From Xanthoparmelia taractica (Eukaryota; Ascomycota; Lecanoromycetes; Lecanorales; Parmeliaceae), in the NCBI GenBank assembly GCA_033085395.1, contig JANQBS010000374.1:1-31907 (forward strand): DNA of 31,907 nucleotides. Reading direction: 5' to 3'. Each line of letters begins with the position of its first letter. The stretch's first letter is position 1. Both the position numbers and the translations under genes were made by a program. The notes under the pieces were generated by a model that was not told the DNA's origin, did no database searches, and was given only the letters and a program-made list of their open reading frames with translations. Below, piece by piece: positions 11,473 to 22,440 of the stretch.

Positions 11473-12145
11473 TATTAGGCTATACGGAGCCATATGAGTA
11501 TCTATAGGGTGCGCTATATGAGCTTTATATGGGCAAATAGAGTGCGCCTTCGTATAAAGCGCGGCACTCGAATCTATAAGTTATATTTTTAGCTTTATGA
11601 TATAATTAAAAAGCGCTCTTATAATAGTATTGCGCTTCGATTCGAGTTTAATTCGAGTACTTTAAAGTATTTTCGATTATATTCGAATTAAGAACTTCGT
11701 GAGATTATTAATTATTTTCGAACGAAGCGTCGATTCGTAAAAGCGAGATTATAAATTTAATTTCGATTTTAATTAAAAAATTTTAAACGAGTTAATTTTA
11801 AGTTAAAAAAGTTTAATATTATTTAACGAGAGTAATCTTAAGAATTTAATTTTTAGAATTTTAATAGTCTTATCTTTAGAAATCGTTTCGAAATTATTAA
11901 GATTAGGATTCTAAGATTATTAGTTCTACGAGAAGAGATCTAGGGTTATTAACGCTTAAGGCGCCGGGGACGTCGCCCTAGAAGGGGGGATAATTGTTAG
12001 GCTTTACAGAGTCATATAAGTATCTGTGGGGTGCGCCATATGGGCTTCATATGGGCAAATAGGGTGCGCCTTCGTATAAAGCGCGGCACTCGAACCCATG
12101 AGTTATATTTTTGACTTTATGATACAATTGAAAAGCGTTCTTATA
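11473..12145 (+). mobile_element. TRIM-a, copy 2 (miniature LTR retrotransposon)
   Basis: A 673-base element with two 151-base LTRs (11473-11623 and 11995-12145) and a perfect 5-bp target duplication GTTTC (11468-11472 and 12146-12150). A polypurine tract, agaagggggga at 11980-11990, lies 4 bases before the 3' LTR and fixes the plus orientation. The original ends TG...CA now read TA...TA in the outer positions, as RIP would produce. Just inside the 5' LTR, atagtattgcg could be a RIPed TGG-type primer-binding site; this is inference. The sequence is the inverted equivalent of copy 1 at 4442-5123. The 3' LTR side (about 11940-12145) is nearly free of RIP, whereas the 5' LTR is partly RIPed. The interior is non-coding. 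Confidence 0.9.
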
Positions 12146-12150
12146 GTTTC

Positions 12151-13130
12151 TAACGATATAGAAAGAGAAGAAATTCGCTAACGTATCTAAGAGTAAATAG
12201 ATATATATTCTACTTAAGACGAATTAAAAGACTAAGACTTCTAAGACTATACGAGTTTATTTACTAAATACGAATACTAGAAAGATAATCGATAAGATCT
12301 TTAATAAGCTTTATAACTAAGAGAGAATAGAGTAGATAAACGAGTTAATTCTATTTAACTATCTATTATTCGTCGTTTAGACTATAAGATTTAATAGTAC
12401 TCGTAAAGGTCGCGTAGTAGTAGATATTTAAGACTTAAATATAGTTATCTAAATCGATATTTATCTTCTACTACTTTAGTTAGATATAATTAGTATAGTT
12501 AAAGACTATTAATATATTATCGTCGTCGACTATACTAGCTTCTTCTACTAATAGCGAACGTATTCTAATAATCGCTATAGAATTACTATAGTAACGTATC
12601 GAGGCTAAGAAATCTTTAACGTCGTTGTAATAGAATATAAGAACTCTTTAATATACGTCTAACGATAGATTAATCGACTATTAAGCCTATATCGCGAGTA
12701 TACTAGAATCTATATCGACGATATAGTCGTTTACTTAGCGACTTTAGAAGACTACCTACGATATCTATAGGCGATTTTTAGTCTATTTACTAAGTATAAT
12801 ATTACGATTAATTCGAAGAAGATCTTTTTAGAATATCTCTTAGTTAAGCTATTAGAATAAAAGATTAACTTATTCGATCTTTCTACTAACGAGGATAAGA
12901 CTAAGACTATCGTCGCTATTAAGTTTCTCTATACGCTAAACTTATTAGAATATTACTTAGACTTAACGAAATAGCTACGTTAGTTTATAGCTAACTACGT
13001 CGCTATCGCGAAGTCGCTATAGAATCGTAAGACTAAACTACTAGCTAAGATATCTCGCTTTAATTAATAGTGATAGAACTATTTAAAGCGTACTCGTATC
13101 GAAAACTCTACTACTAAGAAATTTACCTTA
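12151..13130 (+). pseudogene. Gypsy-A reverse transcriptase, RIP-inactivated
   Basis: Plus frame with codons starting at positions divisible by 3. GRVVVDI begins at 12408 and is followed by DLN, the first palm motif with its catalytic Asp. YIDDIVVY begins at 12711, the YxDD box with both Asp intact. It continues with LEDYLRYLQAIFSLFTKYN and then an LTKxLRxFIANYVAIAKSL-like thumb and connection, typical of fungal Ty3/gypsy RTs. Premature TAA/TAG codons replace Gln and Trp throughout, as CAA/CAG to TAA/TAG and TGG to TAG would give. The preceding 250 bases encode the usual lead-in before the palm. Confidence 0.88.
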
Positions 13131-13194
13131 TTCTATACTATTTAATAAGCCCTAGCGAGAATCTAAATACTCGTCTATTTTAATCGCGCGTAGA

Positions 13195-13640
13195 CTTTAT
13201 TTATTAATATTAACTTTAGTAAAGTCGGAGATATCGAGACTATAGTCTATTACGTCGACGATATACTCTTAGAATCTAAGAAGTACTCTAATAGAAAGTA
13301 TATAAAGTCTATTCTCTTTCTAAGTCGTCTTCTAAAGAACGCTAAAACTCGCTATTAGTCTATAAAACTAGAACTCGTTAAAATTATATAGGTTCTAACT
13401 AAGGTAAGATATATAGTTAATATAGTATCTATAATTATTATATATATCGACTATAGCGCCGTCTTAGAAATAGCTAAATAGATTACGCTAATTACGTTCT
13501 CGACTAATAAGCTAAACCTTCGCCTTATAAGAGCGTTAGACTATATTTAACACTTTTAGAATATCGAATTTCGCTATAAAATAGAATTACATTATATTAT
13601 TTCTAACGCTCTTTCGAGACTTTCTTATAAGTATATAGAT
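13195..13640 (+). pseudogene. Gypsy-A RNase H domain, RIP-inactivated
   Basis: Same register as the RT. NFSKVGDIETIVYYV (from 13212) corresponds to the D-x-SKxGGxGAxVYHV start of gypsy RNase H. It is followed by SILFLSRLLKNAKTRY, the TKLEL-like helix (SIKLELV), YIDYSAVLEIAK and KLNLRLIRALDYI. It ends in LHYIISNALSRLSY, the common H-V-x-DALSRL closing motif. Gly to Asp and stop changes reflect RIP. Confidence 0.85.
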
Positions 13641-13899
13641 AAGAACGAATTAGAAGAATAGCTAGACGTCTTATAGATCTACGCTTATTCTACTACGACG
13701 CTAATAAAAATATCTTTAGAACTTAAGAATAAGTTATTAAAAGAATATAAGAAGAATAACGTATAGACTAGAATAATAAAAGTACTCTAGAAGAATACTA
13801 AGATCGACGAGGATATCGCTAGACTTTCTTTTTTGTTAGAGAAGAACGATCTAATCTAGAGAATTAACGTCTTTACGTATCTAAAATCTATATAAAGAA

Positions 13900-14715
13900 G
13901 TTCTTCGATATCGTTTATAATTAAAACGACTATATTAAAAGAAATAGATATTATAAAATTATTATACGCTAGTAGTATATACGAGGACTAGCTAACCTAC
14001 TTCACGAATATCTAAGATACTATCCCTAGTACTAGCTATATTAGATATAGCGTTATCGATCTAAACGAGTACTATAGTCTATCTTTACGTCGTCTATACT
14101 ATATTATACGATTTCTATAGACTTTATACTAGCTCTTTCGACGACTAAGAAAGAATATAATACTACGCTAATCGTAACGTATAAGTACTCGCGAAAGATC
14201 GTTCTTATAGAAGAAAAGGCTACGTTCTTAGCTAAGAAATAGAGTAATATACTACTTCCCGTCTATTCTTATTAAATAAGAATCTATCGAAGATTATTAT
14301 ATTAGATAGAGATCGTAAGTTCGTCGATACTCTATAGAAATAGCTATTTACTCGCCTTAGACTAAGACTTCTTTACTTTACGACCTATAATTTATAAATA
14401 AATAATTCTAGCGAACGTATTAATTAGATAGTAGAAATCGCTCTACGTTTCTAGATAGTAACGCTTAGATAGCTAGCGACCTAGTCTAAAACGCTATCTA
14501 TAATCTAATTCCGCTTTAATAATAATCTATCTTAGACTATAGAATATACGTCTAATAAGATAGCTATTAGGTTTACTATAAACGACTCTCTAGACCTACT
14601 AGAACGAGAAGCTATTATAGTAAATTCGAACGTCGCGAGGTTAGAGACTTATAACGCTATCGTATAGACTTAGATAAATTAGAAGTTTTACTACGATAGA
14701 ACTTATTATCCTTAG
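13900..14715 (+). pseudogene. Gypsy-A integrase core, split by hAT-like insertion
   Basis: Codons start at positions equal to 1 mod 3 here, so the register changes somewhere between about 13.75 and 14.3 kb. LDRDRKFVDTL places a catalytic Asp at 14305. SERINxIVEIALRF places the catalytic Glu at 14413, exactly 35 residues after that Asp (DD35E). INDSLDLLEREAI and KFYYDRTYYP follow, matching the tail of fungal gypsy integrases. The reading frame runs straight into the insertion at 14716 and resumes in register at 16035. Confidence 0.85.
14708..14715. repeat. Left 8-bp target duplication of hAT-like element
   Basis: ATCCTTAG here and ATTCTTAG at 16027-16034 flank the 1311-bp element. The single difference is C against T, the direction RIP would cause. 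An 8-bp duplication fits the hAT superfamily. Confidence 0.8.
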
Positions 14716-16026
14716 TACGGGTCGGAAAGGTCTGGGATGGTCTGGGATATAAGGTGTCGATACCATATCATGATATGATATAATATTGAGATTATATTAT
14801 TTAATTTTTATGAGATGGTCTGAGAGACGTGCTGGTATCATGAAATAATCTGGGAAATTTCTAGTATATGTAGGGATATTTCATGTTATATGTAGGGATA
14901 TGGGAAATATACTATATATAGAAGAAGTTACTCTATATAGAATCATGCGAACGTATTCTAGTTATTATTCTAGCCATCACTTTACTTTATTATCACGTTA
15001 TTAAGTATTCTAGCCATGACTTGAATTTCTAATCTTAATTAAGTATCTTTTACTTATCTTAAGAGTCTATTAATTCTTAATTAGTGAAAAAGCTTAGAGT
15101 CTTAGATTTTATTAATAACACGTGTAATTAGAGATATCTTAATCGTATCTAGTGAAGCTATAACTTATAAGCGATATTTTTTATAGATTAAGCGACTATA
15201 TAATAATTAAAAAAGCTATTCGTCTTTAATCTTTCGAGTTTTAATAATAATTTCTTATATAGAATATTAATAGAATAGTTACGAATAAGATACATTAAAC
15301 TTAGAGAAAGATCTTAATATATTACTTGAAGCTAGATAGATTAATTAAAAAATTCGAAATTATTAGATAGAGGAGATTTCTAATATTAATTATATTAGTA
15401 ATAATAATAAAGTACTCTTTAGATTAACTTAAGTAAGAAATTAATTCTTTTTTATTAGAATTTTATTTATTAATTATTCTTTAATTAAAAGAAGAGAAGC
15501 GAATATAAAGTAATAGAAGATTAATCTCTATAGATTAAAGATCTGCGAAAAGAGTAAGAGAGATAATTTAAAATCGTTCTATAAGTGATTAGAGAAGAGA
15601 TCGACTTAGCGATCTTACGCAGATTGCAATTCAAGAAAATAATGTATTATAGTTATTATTCTAGTTATTACTTATTAGAATAGTTATATTTACTTAGCGA
15701 GATTAAATTAAAAGAGAGTTTATCTTAATATTACTTATTAAGTGTCGAAGTTTAATAATTACTTAAGCTAATTTCGCTCTAACTTATATATTAATTTAAA
15801 ATTTTCTTATCTTATTCGCCATCTAATATAAGAAATAATCTATATTATAAGATATTTCTACATATACTAGAAATTTCTTAGATTATTTCATGATATTAGT
15901 AATTTCCCATTTCATATCTTTATAAGTAATCTAATATGATTCTCTTATAATACTCTCCCATGATATGATATGATACGATATGATATGAGATATCCCATCA
16001 AATATACTAGACCTTTTCGACTCGTA
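14716..16026. mobile_element. hAT-like non-autonomous element, complete, 1311 bp
   Basis: It is bounded by inverted termini: tacgggtcggaaaggtctgg on the left and, as the reverse complement, tacgagtcgaaaaggtctag on the right. The 8-bp target duplication is at 14708-14715 and 16027-16034. The outermost TA probably derives from CA by RIP. It interrupts the gypsy-A integrase, and removing it restores the frame. Its left 290 bases match the inverted end at 2713-3002. Its right part (about 15430-16026) matches 31320-31907 in inverted orientation. The subterminal regions are rich in gatatgatat and catatc microsatellite. Too short for a hAT transposase, so it would depend on another copy. Superfamily assignment rests on the termini and duplication length. 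Confidence 0.85.
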
Positions 16027-16034
16027 ATTCTTAG

Positions 16035-16650
16035 TTTCTACGTAAAGAAGATTACGTACTTTTACGTCTATATAAGAACTATAATATTCTAGCTAATAAG
16101 ACTCTAGAGAGAAAGATTAGATAGTAGTATATAGAATCGTTTTATATACTAGAACGAGTAGAACGACTAGTATATAGACTTAATCTTTCTAAAAACTAGA
16201 TTATTTACCCGATATTTATAATCGTCTAATTAGAACTATATTCTAATCTAGCGACGAACTCGTTTAATCGTTCTAGACCTTTAAATTCTAGACTAGTAAG
16301 TATTAAACGAGATAACTTAGTCTCTAAGTATAAGATTACTAGAATTCTAGATAATCGTACTATCGGTCGAGATCGCGAATAGTATCTAGTTCGCTATAAT
16401 AGCTAGAGGGTATAAGACGATCGCTAAATTAATAAGAAGAATCTATTTATAGAGAATCTCGTTAACGAATATAAAGTATATCGCGCTAATATTTCTTAGT
16501 ATAGTTATCGTCTAGGTCGTCTACGTAAGTAGTCTATATTAAATATCTCTTTTAACGCTCTTCGAAGACGTCTAAAGCGACTACGTAAGTAATCTTCTAA
16601 CCCTTCTTCTATATTAAATCCTTTTTCTAATATATCTCGTCGATATTTTA
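16035..16650 (+). pseudogene. Gypsy-A integrase C-terminus and chromodomain
   Basis: Resumes the integrase register at 16035. LRKEDYVLLRLYKNYNI (from 16038) and YILERVERLVYRLNL match the C-terminal SH3-like part seen after gypsy integrase cores (GDYVLLRLHKGY..., F-x-VLERVGxLAYRLxLP). YKITRILDNRTIGRDRE with YLVRYNS (about 16330-16400) then fits a chromodomain, which in chromoviruses directs integration to heterochromatin. A basic tail (RLGRLRK..., RRRLKRLRK...) follows to about 16650. Confidence 0.75.
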
Positions 16651-17400
16651 AAAAGTCTTATAAATAGAAGAACTAAGATCGTCGTAAGAGGAGAACTTTA
16701 TACTTTATATTTCTAATCGCCGATATATCGCCCTTAGTCTCGTATCTCTACTATAAGTCTCGTATATTAAAATCTATTAATAAGTCGACTCTAAAGCTAT
16801 TTCTAATACGATTTAGCTATTCTATTCGCGATATATAGAGAGTATAATTATAGAGCTAGTAGGAATATAGATTATTAGGTAAAAAAGAATAGTATTTATT
16901 CTTTTATTATTAATTCTTCTTCGAAAGAAAGAAAGTATATGTAAAAGATATTCTATCTCTATTACTAAAGAGGATAATAGAAATATATATTAAGCTATAA
17001 ATACGATTCTTACGAATCTTACTTTTCTTTCTTTTCTTAACGCCCGTAAGATATACTTACTATATATAAATATCTTTATACGAATACTCTTATACGATTA
17101 TATTTATACTTATAGCGTTACGTATAGTCGAGCTATAGCGACGAGAACGCCGTCGTCTTTTTTAAAATATAGATTCTCTATTATAGTATAACTCTAGAAC
17201 TTAGTAGATAGATTAGATAAAAGTTCGAGCCGACTATTAGTCCGGCTTAGTATAAGTAGATATCTATTCTAGAGATATATAGATAGATTATTAACTATTA
17301 CTACTACTACTATTAGAACTATACTATATTAATATTCTTTAAATAACGCTTCTATACCTTTAACTCCGACTATTTTTTAACTAATTATCTTTAATATCGA
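16651..17400. other. Junction between two gypsy elements, unassigned
   Basis: Decayed sequence between the C-terminal tail of gypsy-A and the pol of gypsy-B. I see no LTR pair, primer-binding site, polypurine tract or zinc knuckle. The space is too short for a 5' LTR plus a full gag, so gypsy-B is probably 5'-truncated or its gag is unrecognisable. Confidence 0.4.
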
Positions 17401-20400
17401 AAGCTAGTTACCGTATAGAGTATCTATATAAATAGAAAATCCGTCTCTATAGCGCCGAGTTAGTACGATAATATTACGGAAATATCTATATATATATTTA
17501 CTAAAATAGCGGAAAAACGAGAAAATTAAGTCTTAACTATATAGTCGAAGAACTTTAAACGACTAGACTAGGAAAACTACTAAGAACTAGGTTTTACTAT
17601 AGATATCGCTACTATTAGTTCGAAAGACTATAAGAAATTCTTTAAGAAAATAAAGAAGAATCCCCTTATTAAAGACGAATTAAAATAGAGAATTTCTAAG
17701 GATTATTATTTCTAGCTTAACGTATAGAACCCTATAGAGGTAAATAAACTATCTTATTATCGTCGCGTTAACTATATAGTAAAACTATAAGAAGAAGCTA
17801 TACTATTCGCGAAGAGAGTATATAGTATATCTAGAGAATAAGCCTCTATAATAAAAGTCTATATTAATAAGATACTAGATAAAGAATATATTCGTTCTAG
17901 TACGTTCTCTTATATCGCTCTAGTACTTATTATAAAGAAAGCTAATAGAGGGCTAAGAATCTATATCGACTATCGTATTCTTAACGTCTTAACGATAAAG
18001 AATTAAAACGTACTATTATTAATAAGAGAGATTCTCGTTAAGCTATACGTAGGTAAGATTTTTACTAAATTTAATATTATCGCCGTCTTTAACGAGATTT
18101 AAATAAAAGAGACCGAAGAAGAAAAGACGGCGTTTCTTATATATTATAAACTATTTAAGTATATAGTTATACCGTTCGAACTTTATAATATACTAAGTAT
18201 CTTTTAAGCGTTTATTAACGACATTTTAAGGGAATATCTCGACGTCTTCTACTCAGTCTATCTAGACGATATCTTAATTTATAGTAATAATAAATAGAAC
18301 TATATACGATACGGAGGAAAGGTATTAGAAAAACTTAAATAAGTCGAACTATATCTTAATATTAATAAGTATTAGTTTTATATCTAAGAGGTTAAATATC
18401 TCGATCTAATAATTATAACGAATAGATTAAAAACAGACTCTACGAAGATAGATACTATTATTAAATAAAAACTATTAAGGTATATTAAAGATTTATAAGT
18501 CTTTCTAGGGTTTACGAACTTCTATAGAAGATTTATCTATAATTATTCTAAAACCGCCGCTTCTTTAACGATCTTAACTTGAAAAGATTAGAAAGTATTT
18601 ATCTTCTTATAGGCGAAACTTAGCTTCGAATAACTTATATTTAATAGCTTAAAATAGGCGTTTACTAGCGTCTCTATTCTTACTTACTTTAATTCGAAGA
18701 GAGAGATATAGCTAGAAATAGATATCTTAGACTACGTCGTAGTAGCTATTCTCTTATAATGAGAAAGCGATAATTTACTTTATTTAATCGTATTTCTCTC
18801 GAAGAAGATAATCTTCTAAGAATATAACTATAAAATCTACGATAAGAAGCTATTAGCTATCGTAAGAGTAATTAAGAAATAGCGTCTTAAACTCGTAGAG
18901 ATACTAATCGAGAACCCGATTAGAGTCCTAACTAATTATAAAAATCTAGAGTACTTTATAATATCGAAATAGCTTAATCGTAGATAAGCTTAATAGATAG
19001 AATTTCTCTTCGAATTTAATTTTAAGATCTTTTATCGACTAGAAAATTAGAGAATTAAATCGAATAGTCTTACGCGTAGACTTAGTAACTTACTAAAAGA
19101 CGATAACGACGATCGACGATAATATTAGAATTAAGTAATACTAAAGTTAAAGTATCTTAACGTAGATATTAGAGGCGTAGTAAATCTAGTCTCTATATTC
19201 TTAGATAAAGAGAAAGTATCTCTTCTAGAACTAGCGTCTATAATCTACGATCTTTATAAAACGAGTATCGAAAGTAAGGAGTCTTTAGAAGAATCGCTTT
19301 TCGATATCTCAAAGAACGTTAAGAAGTCTTTAAAAAAATTAATAATTTCTATTACGAAGTCGGACTTAATTATATAAGTAAAGAACGTATATAAGAAGAA
19401 TAAAGTTATTTAAAGAATTATTATCGCTAAGATCGAAGGTTAATCGCGAATTTCTTATAATCTACTAAAGAAAGGTCTTAGAATTAAGTTAAGAGACTAT
19501 AGTATTTATAATAATATACTTTACGTAGAATTATACTTATATATTCTAGACAATCTAGAATTAAAGATAAGAATTATTAAATTTATTTACGAGTTACTCT
19601 CGAGGGGATATACTAGAAGATTATTAATCTACGATAAATTAAGTACTTATTACTATTAACTAAGAATAATAAATAGTATCGTACGCTATATTAAGAGCTA
19701 CTATACGTATAAGAGAAGTAAATTATATAAAGAGGAGAAGTAAAATCTCTTAAACTTTCTATCGATCTTAGATCGCTACTAATAGAATATTTTAGTAGAC
19801 TTTATTACTCTACTTTTCGTATATAGTAGATTTAGAAGAAGATTTAAGTATATTATAGTAGTAATAGATAGACTTTCGAAAAAGAAAAAATTTATTATAC
19901 TAAACTCGCTAGAAGTAGAGATAGTTATATAAGTCTTTATTAAGTAGATCTAGCGAGAGAAAGAATATCTAGAGATAATTATATTAGATCGTAAAATATA
20001 GTTTATCGCTCTCTTCTAGAAAAGGTTATATTAGCGTATTAGTACTAAATCTAAACTCTTAACGATCTTTTATCTAGAGATAGATAGCTAAACGAAGAGC
20101 GTAAACGCTATATTAAAATAGTATTTAAGAGTTTACGTAAATTATAACTAAGACGATTAGATAGATCTATTATCGATTACGAAGTTTAAAGCTAACTTCG
20201 ATAGAAATATCTCTTCTAGTATTATATTATTTCTTATAACTAAAGAATACTTATCGCGTAGTAGATTAGAACTATATATACTCTAGAATACTAGCGCTAT
20301 ATAAAGGGCAAAGCGTAAAATAATAGCTATCGACGAGTTCGTTTAATATATAGATAAATTACGTTAATTCCTCAGAGAAGAGCTTAAATAATCTTAAGTA

Positions 20401-20950
20401 CTAATAGAGAATTAAGCGAATCGTTATCGTCTATCGACGTCTACTTTTAAAGAAGAAGATATAGTAATACTAGATAGTAGAAATATTAAGATAGTAAGAT
20501 TAAATAAATTACTCGACTTTAAGAATCTCGAACTATTTAAGATAATACGAGTAGTTAATAATATAGTCTATAAACTTAACTTATTAGACGAAATAAATAT
20601 ATTTTCTATATTTGATTCTTATTTACTTTACCTCGATAATAGTAACTCTCTTTCGAGATAAATATAATCGTCGCTCTCGCTAATATAGATTAACGAGAAA
20701 GATAGAGAATACTACGTAGACGAAGTCCTCGATTCTTAGTTTAATAAAAGACGAAATAATCTAATAACGGGAAAAAAGAATTACCTTATATATATATTTA
20801 GATAGACTAGCTACTATAATAACATTCTAAAATAGAAACCTTACTAGTACGTCGCTAGCTACCTCGACTTAGTCGTAGACTTTTACTACGCTAATCTAGA
20901 TAAAGTTAGACATTATTAATCGTTTACTACGCTAGAGAACTAGAAGTTCT
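17401..20950 (+). pseudogene. Gypsy-B pol: Ty3/gypsy chromovirus, RIP-inactivated
   Basis: A single register (codon starts equal to 1 mod 3) is kept from about 17.5 to 20.9 kb without a detected indel, so damage is almost purely point mutation. RT: RGLRIYIDYRILN at about 17.95-17.99 kb, KIFTKFNIIAVFNEI (the second Asp now Asn) and YLDDILIYS from 18259. RNase H: DILDYVVVAILL from 18721. Integrase: catalytic Asp at 19798 (VDFITLL) and 19987 (ILDRKI). The third residue, 35 codons on at 20095, reads AAG (Lys) where the family has Glu. Chromodomain: EKDREYYVDEVLDS from 20695 and YLDLVVDFYYANLDK near 20.9 kb. Stops replace Gln, Trp and Arg codons. The gene order and chromodomain identify a fungal chromovirus, distinct in sequence from gypsy-A. 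Confidence 0.88.
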
Positions 20951-21180
20951 TATTAGCTATACTTATAAATAAATCTCGCGTACTCGTTTAGAAGAATTAA
21001 ATTAAGATTAATAAACTAAATCTATATAACTAAGAAGACAATTTTAACCTTATATAAAATACTACTAATCTATATAGTACTAACGAATTTTTATAGTATT
21101 AGCTACTTTCGAGTTCCTCGGTCGCTTAATATCGCGCTCGCTTTTATTATACTATAAGAATATAGCGAGTTTAGAGAAGA

Positions 21181-21408
21181 AGATAGTATTACGATATCGA
21201 CTTAGATTTCCTCTCTATAGATCGAATAAGACTATATCTTAGTAGATATTCGATCTAGTTCTTATCGTAGATTACGCTAGTCCTAGTTAGGCCTAGCGCC
21301 TTAGCGTTATATATATTCTTTATATACGATTCTTTCTATATAGAACTCTATAGTAATATTCTATTTATACTCGACTTAATATTATTCTAATCTAAAGTCT
21401 AGTTTCTA
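21181..21408 (-). repeat. Inverted repeat arm, pairs with 22152-22385
   Basis: The reverse complement matches 22152-22385 over about 230 bases. Landmarks are ttagattagaataat, agtataaatagaata, actatagagttctata, aacgctaaggcgctag and aaatctaagtc. Differences are mostly transitions. It looks like two oppositely oriented copies of one repeat, both RIPed. Confidence 0.8.
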
Positions 21409-22151
21409 ACATTAAACTAGATATTTACGAGAATATTAAAACGCTAAATAAAGAGATTTTCGATTATAAGTTAAAGAAAAGTTAAGAGTATTTCTTATTT
21501 AATAGAAATTTTAGTAAAAAACGATAAATAAGCTTCGATAAAAACTTCGTTATCTAGAAATATAGAAAGATCTTAAAACTAGTAAACTAACTCTATATTA
21601 TATAGAAAAAGTCTATAATTCGCGATATTTATATAAAAAGTAAGAGAGATCTAAGCGAATAAGTTAATTATCGAATTCTATTATTAATATATATATTTTA
21701 ATTATATATATCTAGATGAACTAAAAATATACTAAATATATTTCTTTTTATGAATACTTCTCGAAAGCGAAATACGCGATACTTTAAAATTATATCTTAT
21801 AGATCTTAGTCGATAAGAAAGAGTAGATTAGCTACTTAGAATTAGTATTCTAGTAGCTAATAGAATACGATATAGTATACTATAGCTTTATTTATAACTA
21901 AAATCTCGAAGCGACTAAGGCGACTTTTTATCTAATTTAAATAAAGATAACTACGAGAAATATTAAGAAGATATTCGTATAATTATAACGATTATATAAA
22001 GAGCTTAATTTACTAAGTCTAAGTTTATAAATTAATCTTATCGTATATAGAAGAATAAAGATAATATCTACTCTTTAAAGATTATTATAAAGATACTTAG
22101 AATTCTATAATTCTAATAATATATAAATTATAAATTATAGTTTATATTAGG

Positions 22152-22385
22152 GACTCGGTTTTAGATTAGAATAATATAAGAATTAAGTATAAATAGAATA
22201 CTACTATAGAGTTCTATATAGTAGAAATCGTATATTAAGAATATATACGACGCTAAGGCGCTAGCTTAACTAGGTCTAGCGCGATCTACCGGCGAAGGCT
22301 AGGCTAAATATTCGTTAAGGTATAGTCTTAGACGATCTACGGAGAAGAAGAAGTAGAAATCTAAGTCTAAATCGTAATAGTTTAC
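22152..22385 (+). repeat. Inverted repeat arm, pairs with 21181-21408
   Basis: Partner of the arm at 21181-21408. The two arms are about 740 bases apart and the spacer is not self-complementary, so this is an inverted pair and not a simple palindrome. Confidence 0.8.
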
Positions 22386-22440
22386 TATATAGTAAGTAAA
22401 TACTAAAGAAGAAAATATATTAAGTATTAAATAATTCGAT

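Larger units (their letters stand above)
9672..16650 (+). mobile_element. Gypsy-A: Ty3/gypsy retrotransposon with two nested insertions
   Basis: The pol order is RT (12.3-12.9 kb), RNase H (13.2-13.6 kb), integrase (13.9 kb onward) and chromodomain (about 16.33-16.48 kb), the gene order of Ty3/gypsy chromoviruses. Two later elements interrupt it: TRIM-a copy 2 at 11473-12145 and a hAT-like element at 14716-16026, both with target duplications. Removing the hAT-like insert and one 8-bp duplication restores the integrase register exactly. I could not locate its LTRs, so both outer limits are approximate: the left is set by the end of the split-repeat element, the right by the end of the basic C-terminal tail. 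The element is dead from RIP stops. Confidence 0.75.
20951..22440. other. RIP-degraded region with an inverted pair
   Basis: Downstream of gypsy-B pol, where its 3' LTR should lie, but no matching LTR is visible upstream. The stretch contains 21181-21408 and its inverted copy 22152-22385. Between and within them a plus frame (about 21780-22440) can be read with only TAA/TAG-type breaks. It gives a hydrophobic then basic product (ending in RRRRSRNLSLNRN) that I do not recognise. Confidence 0.4.
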
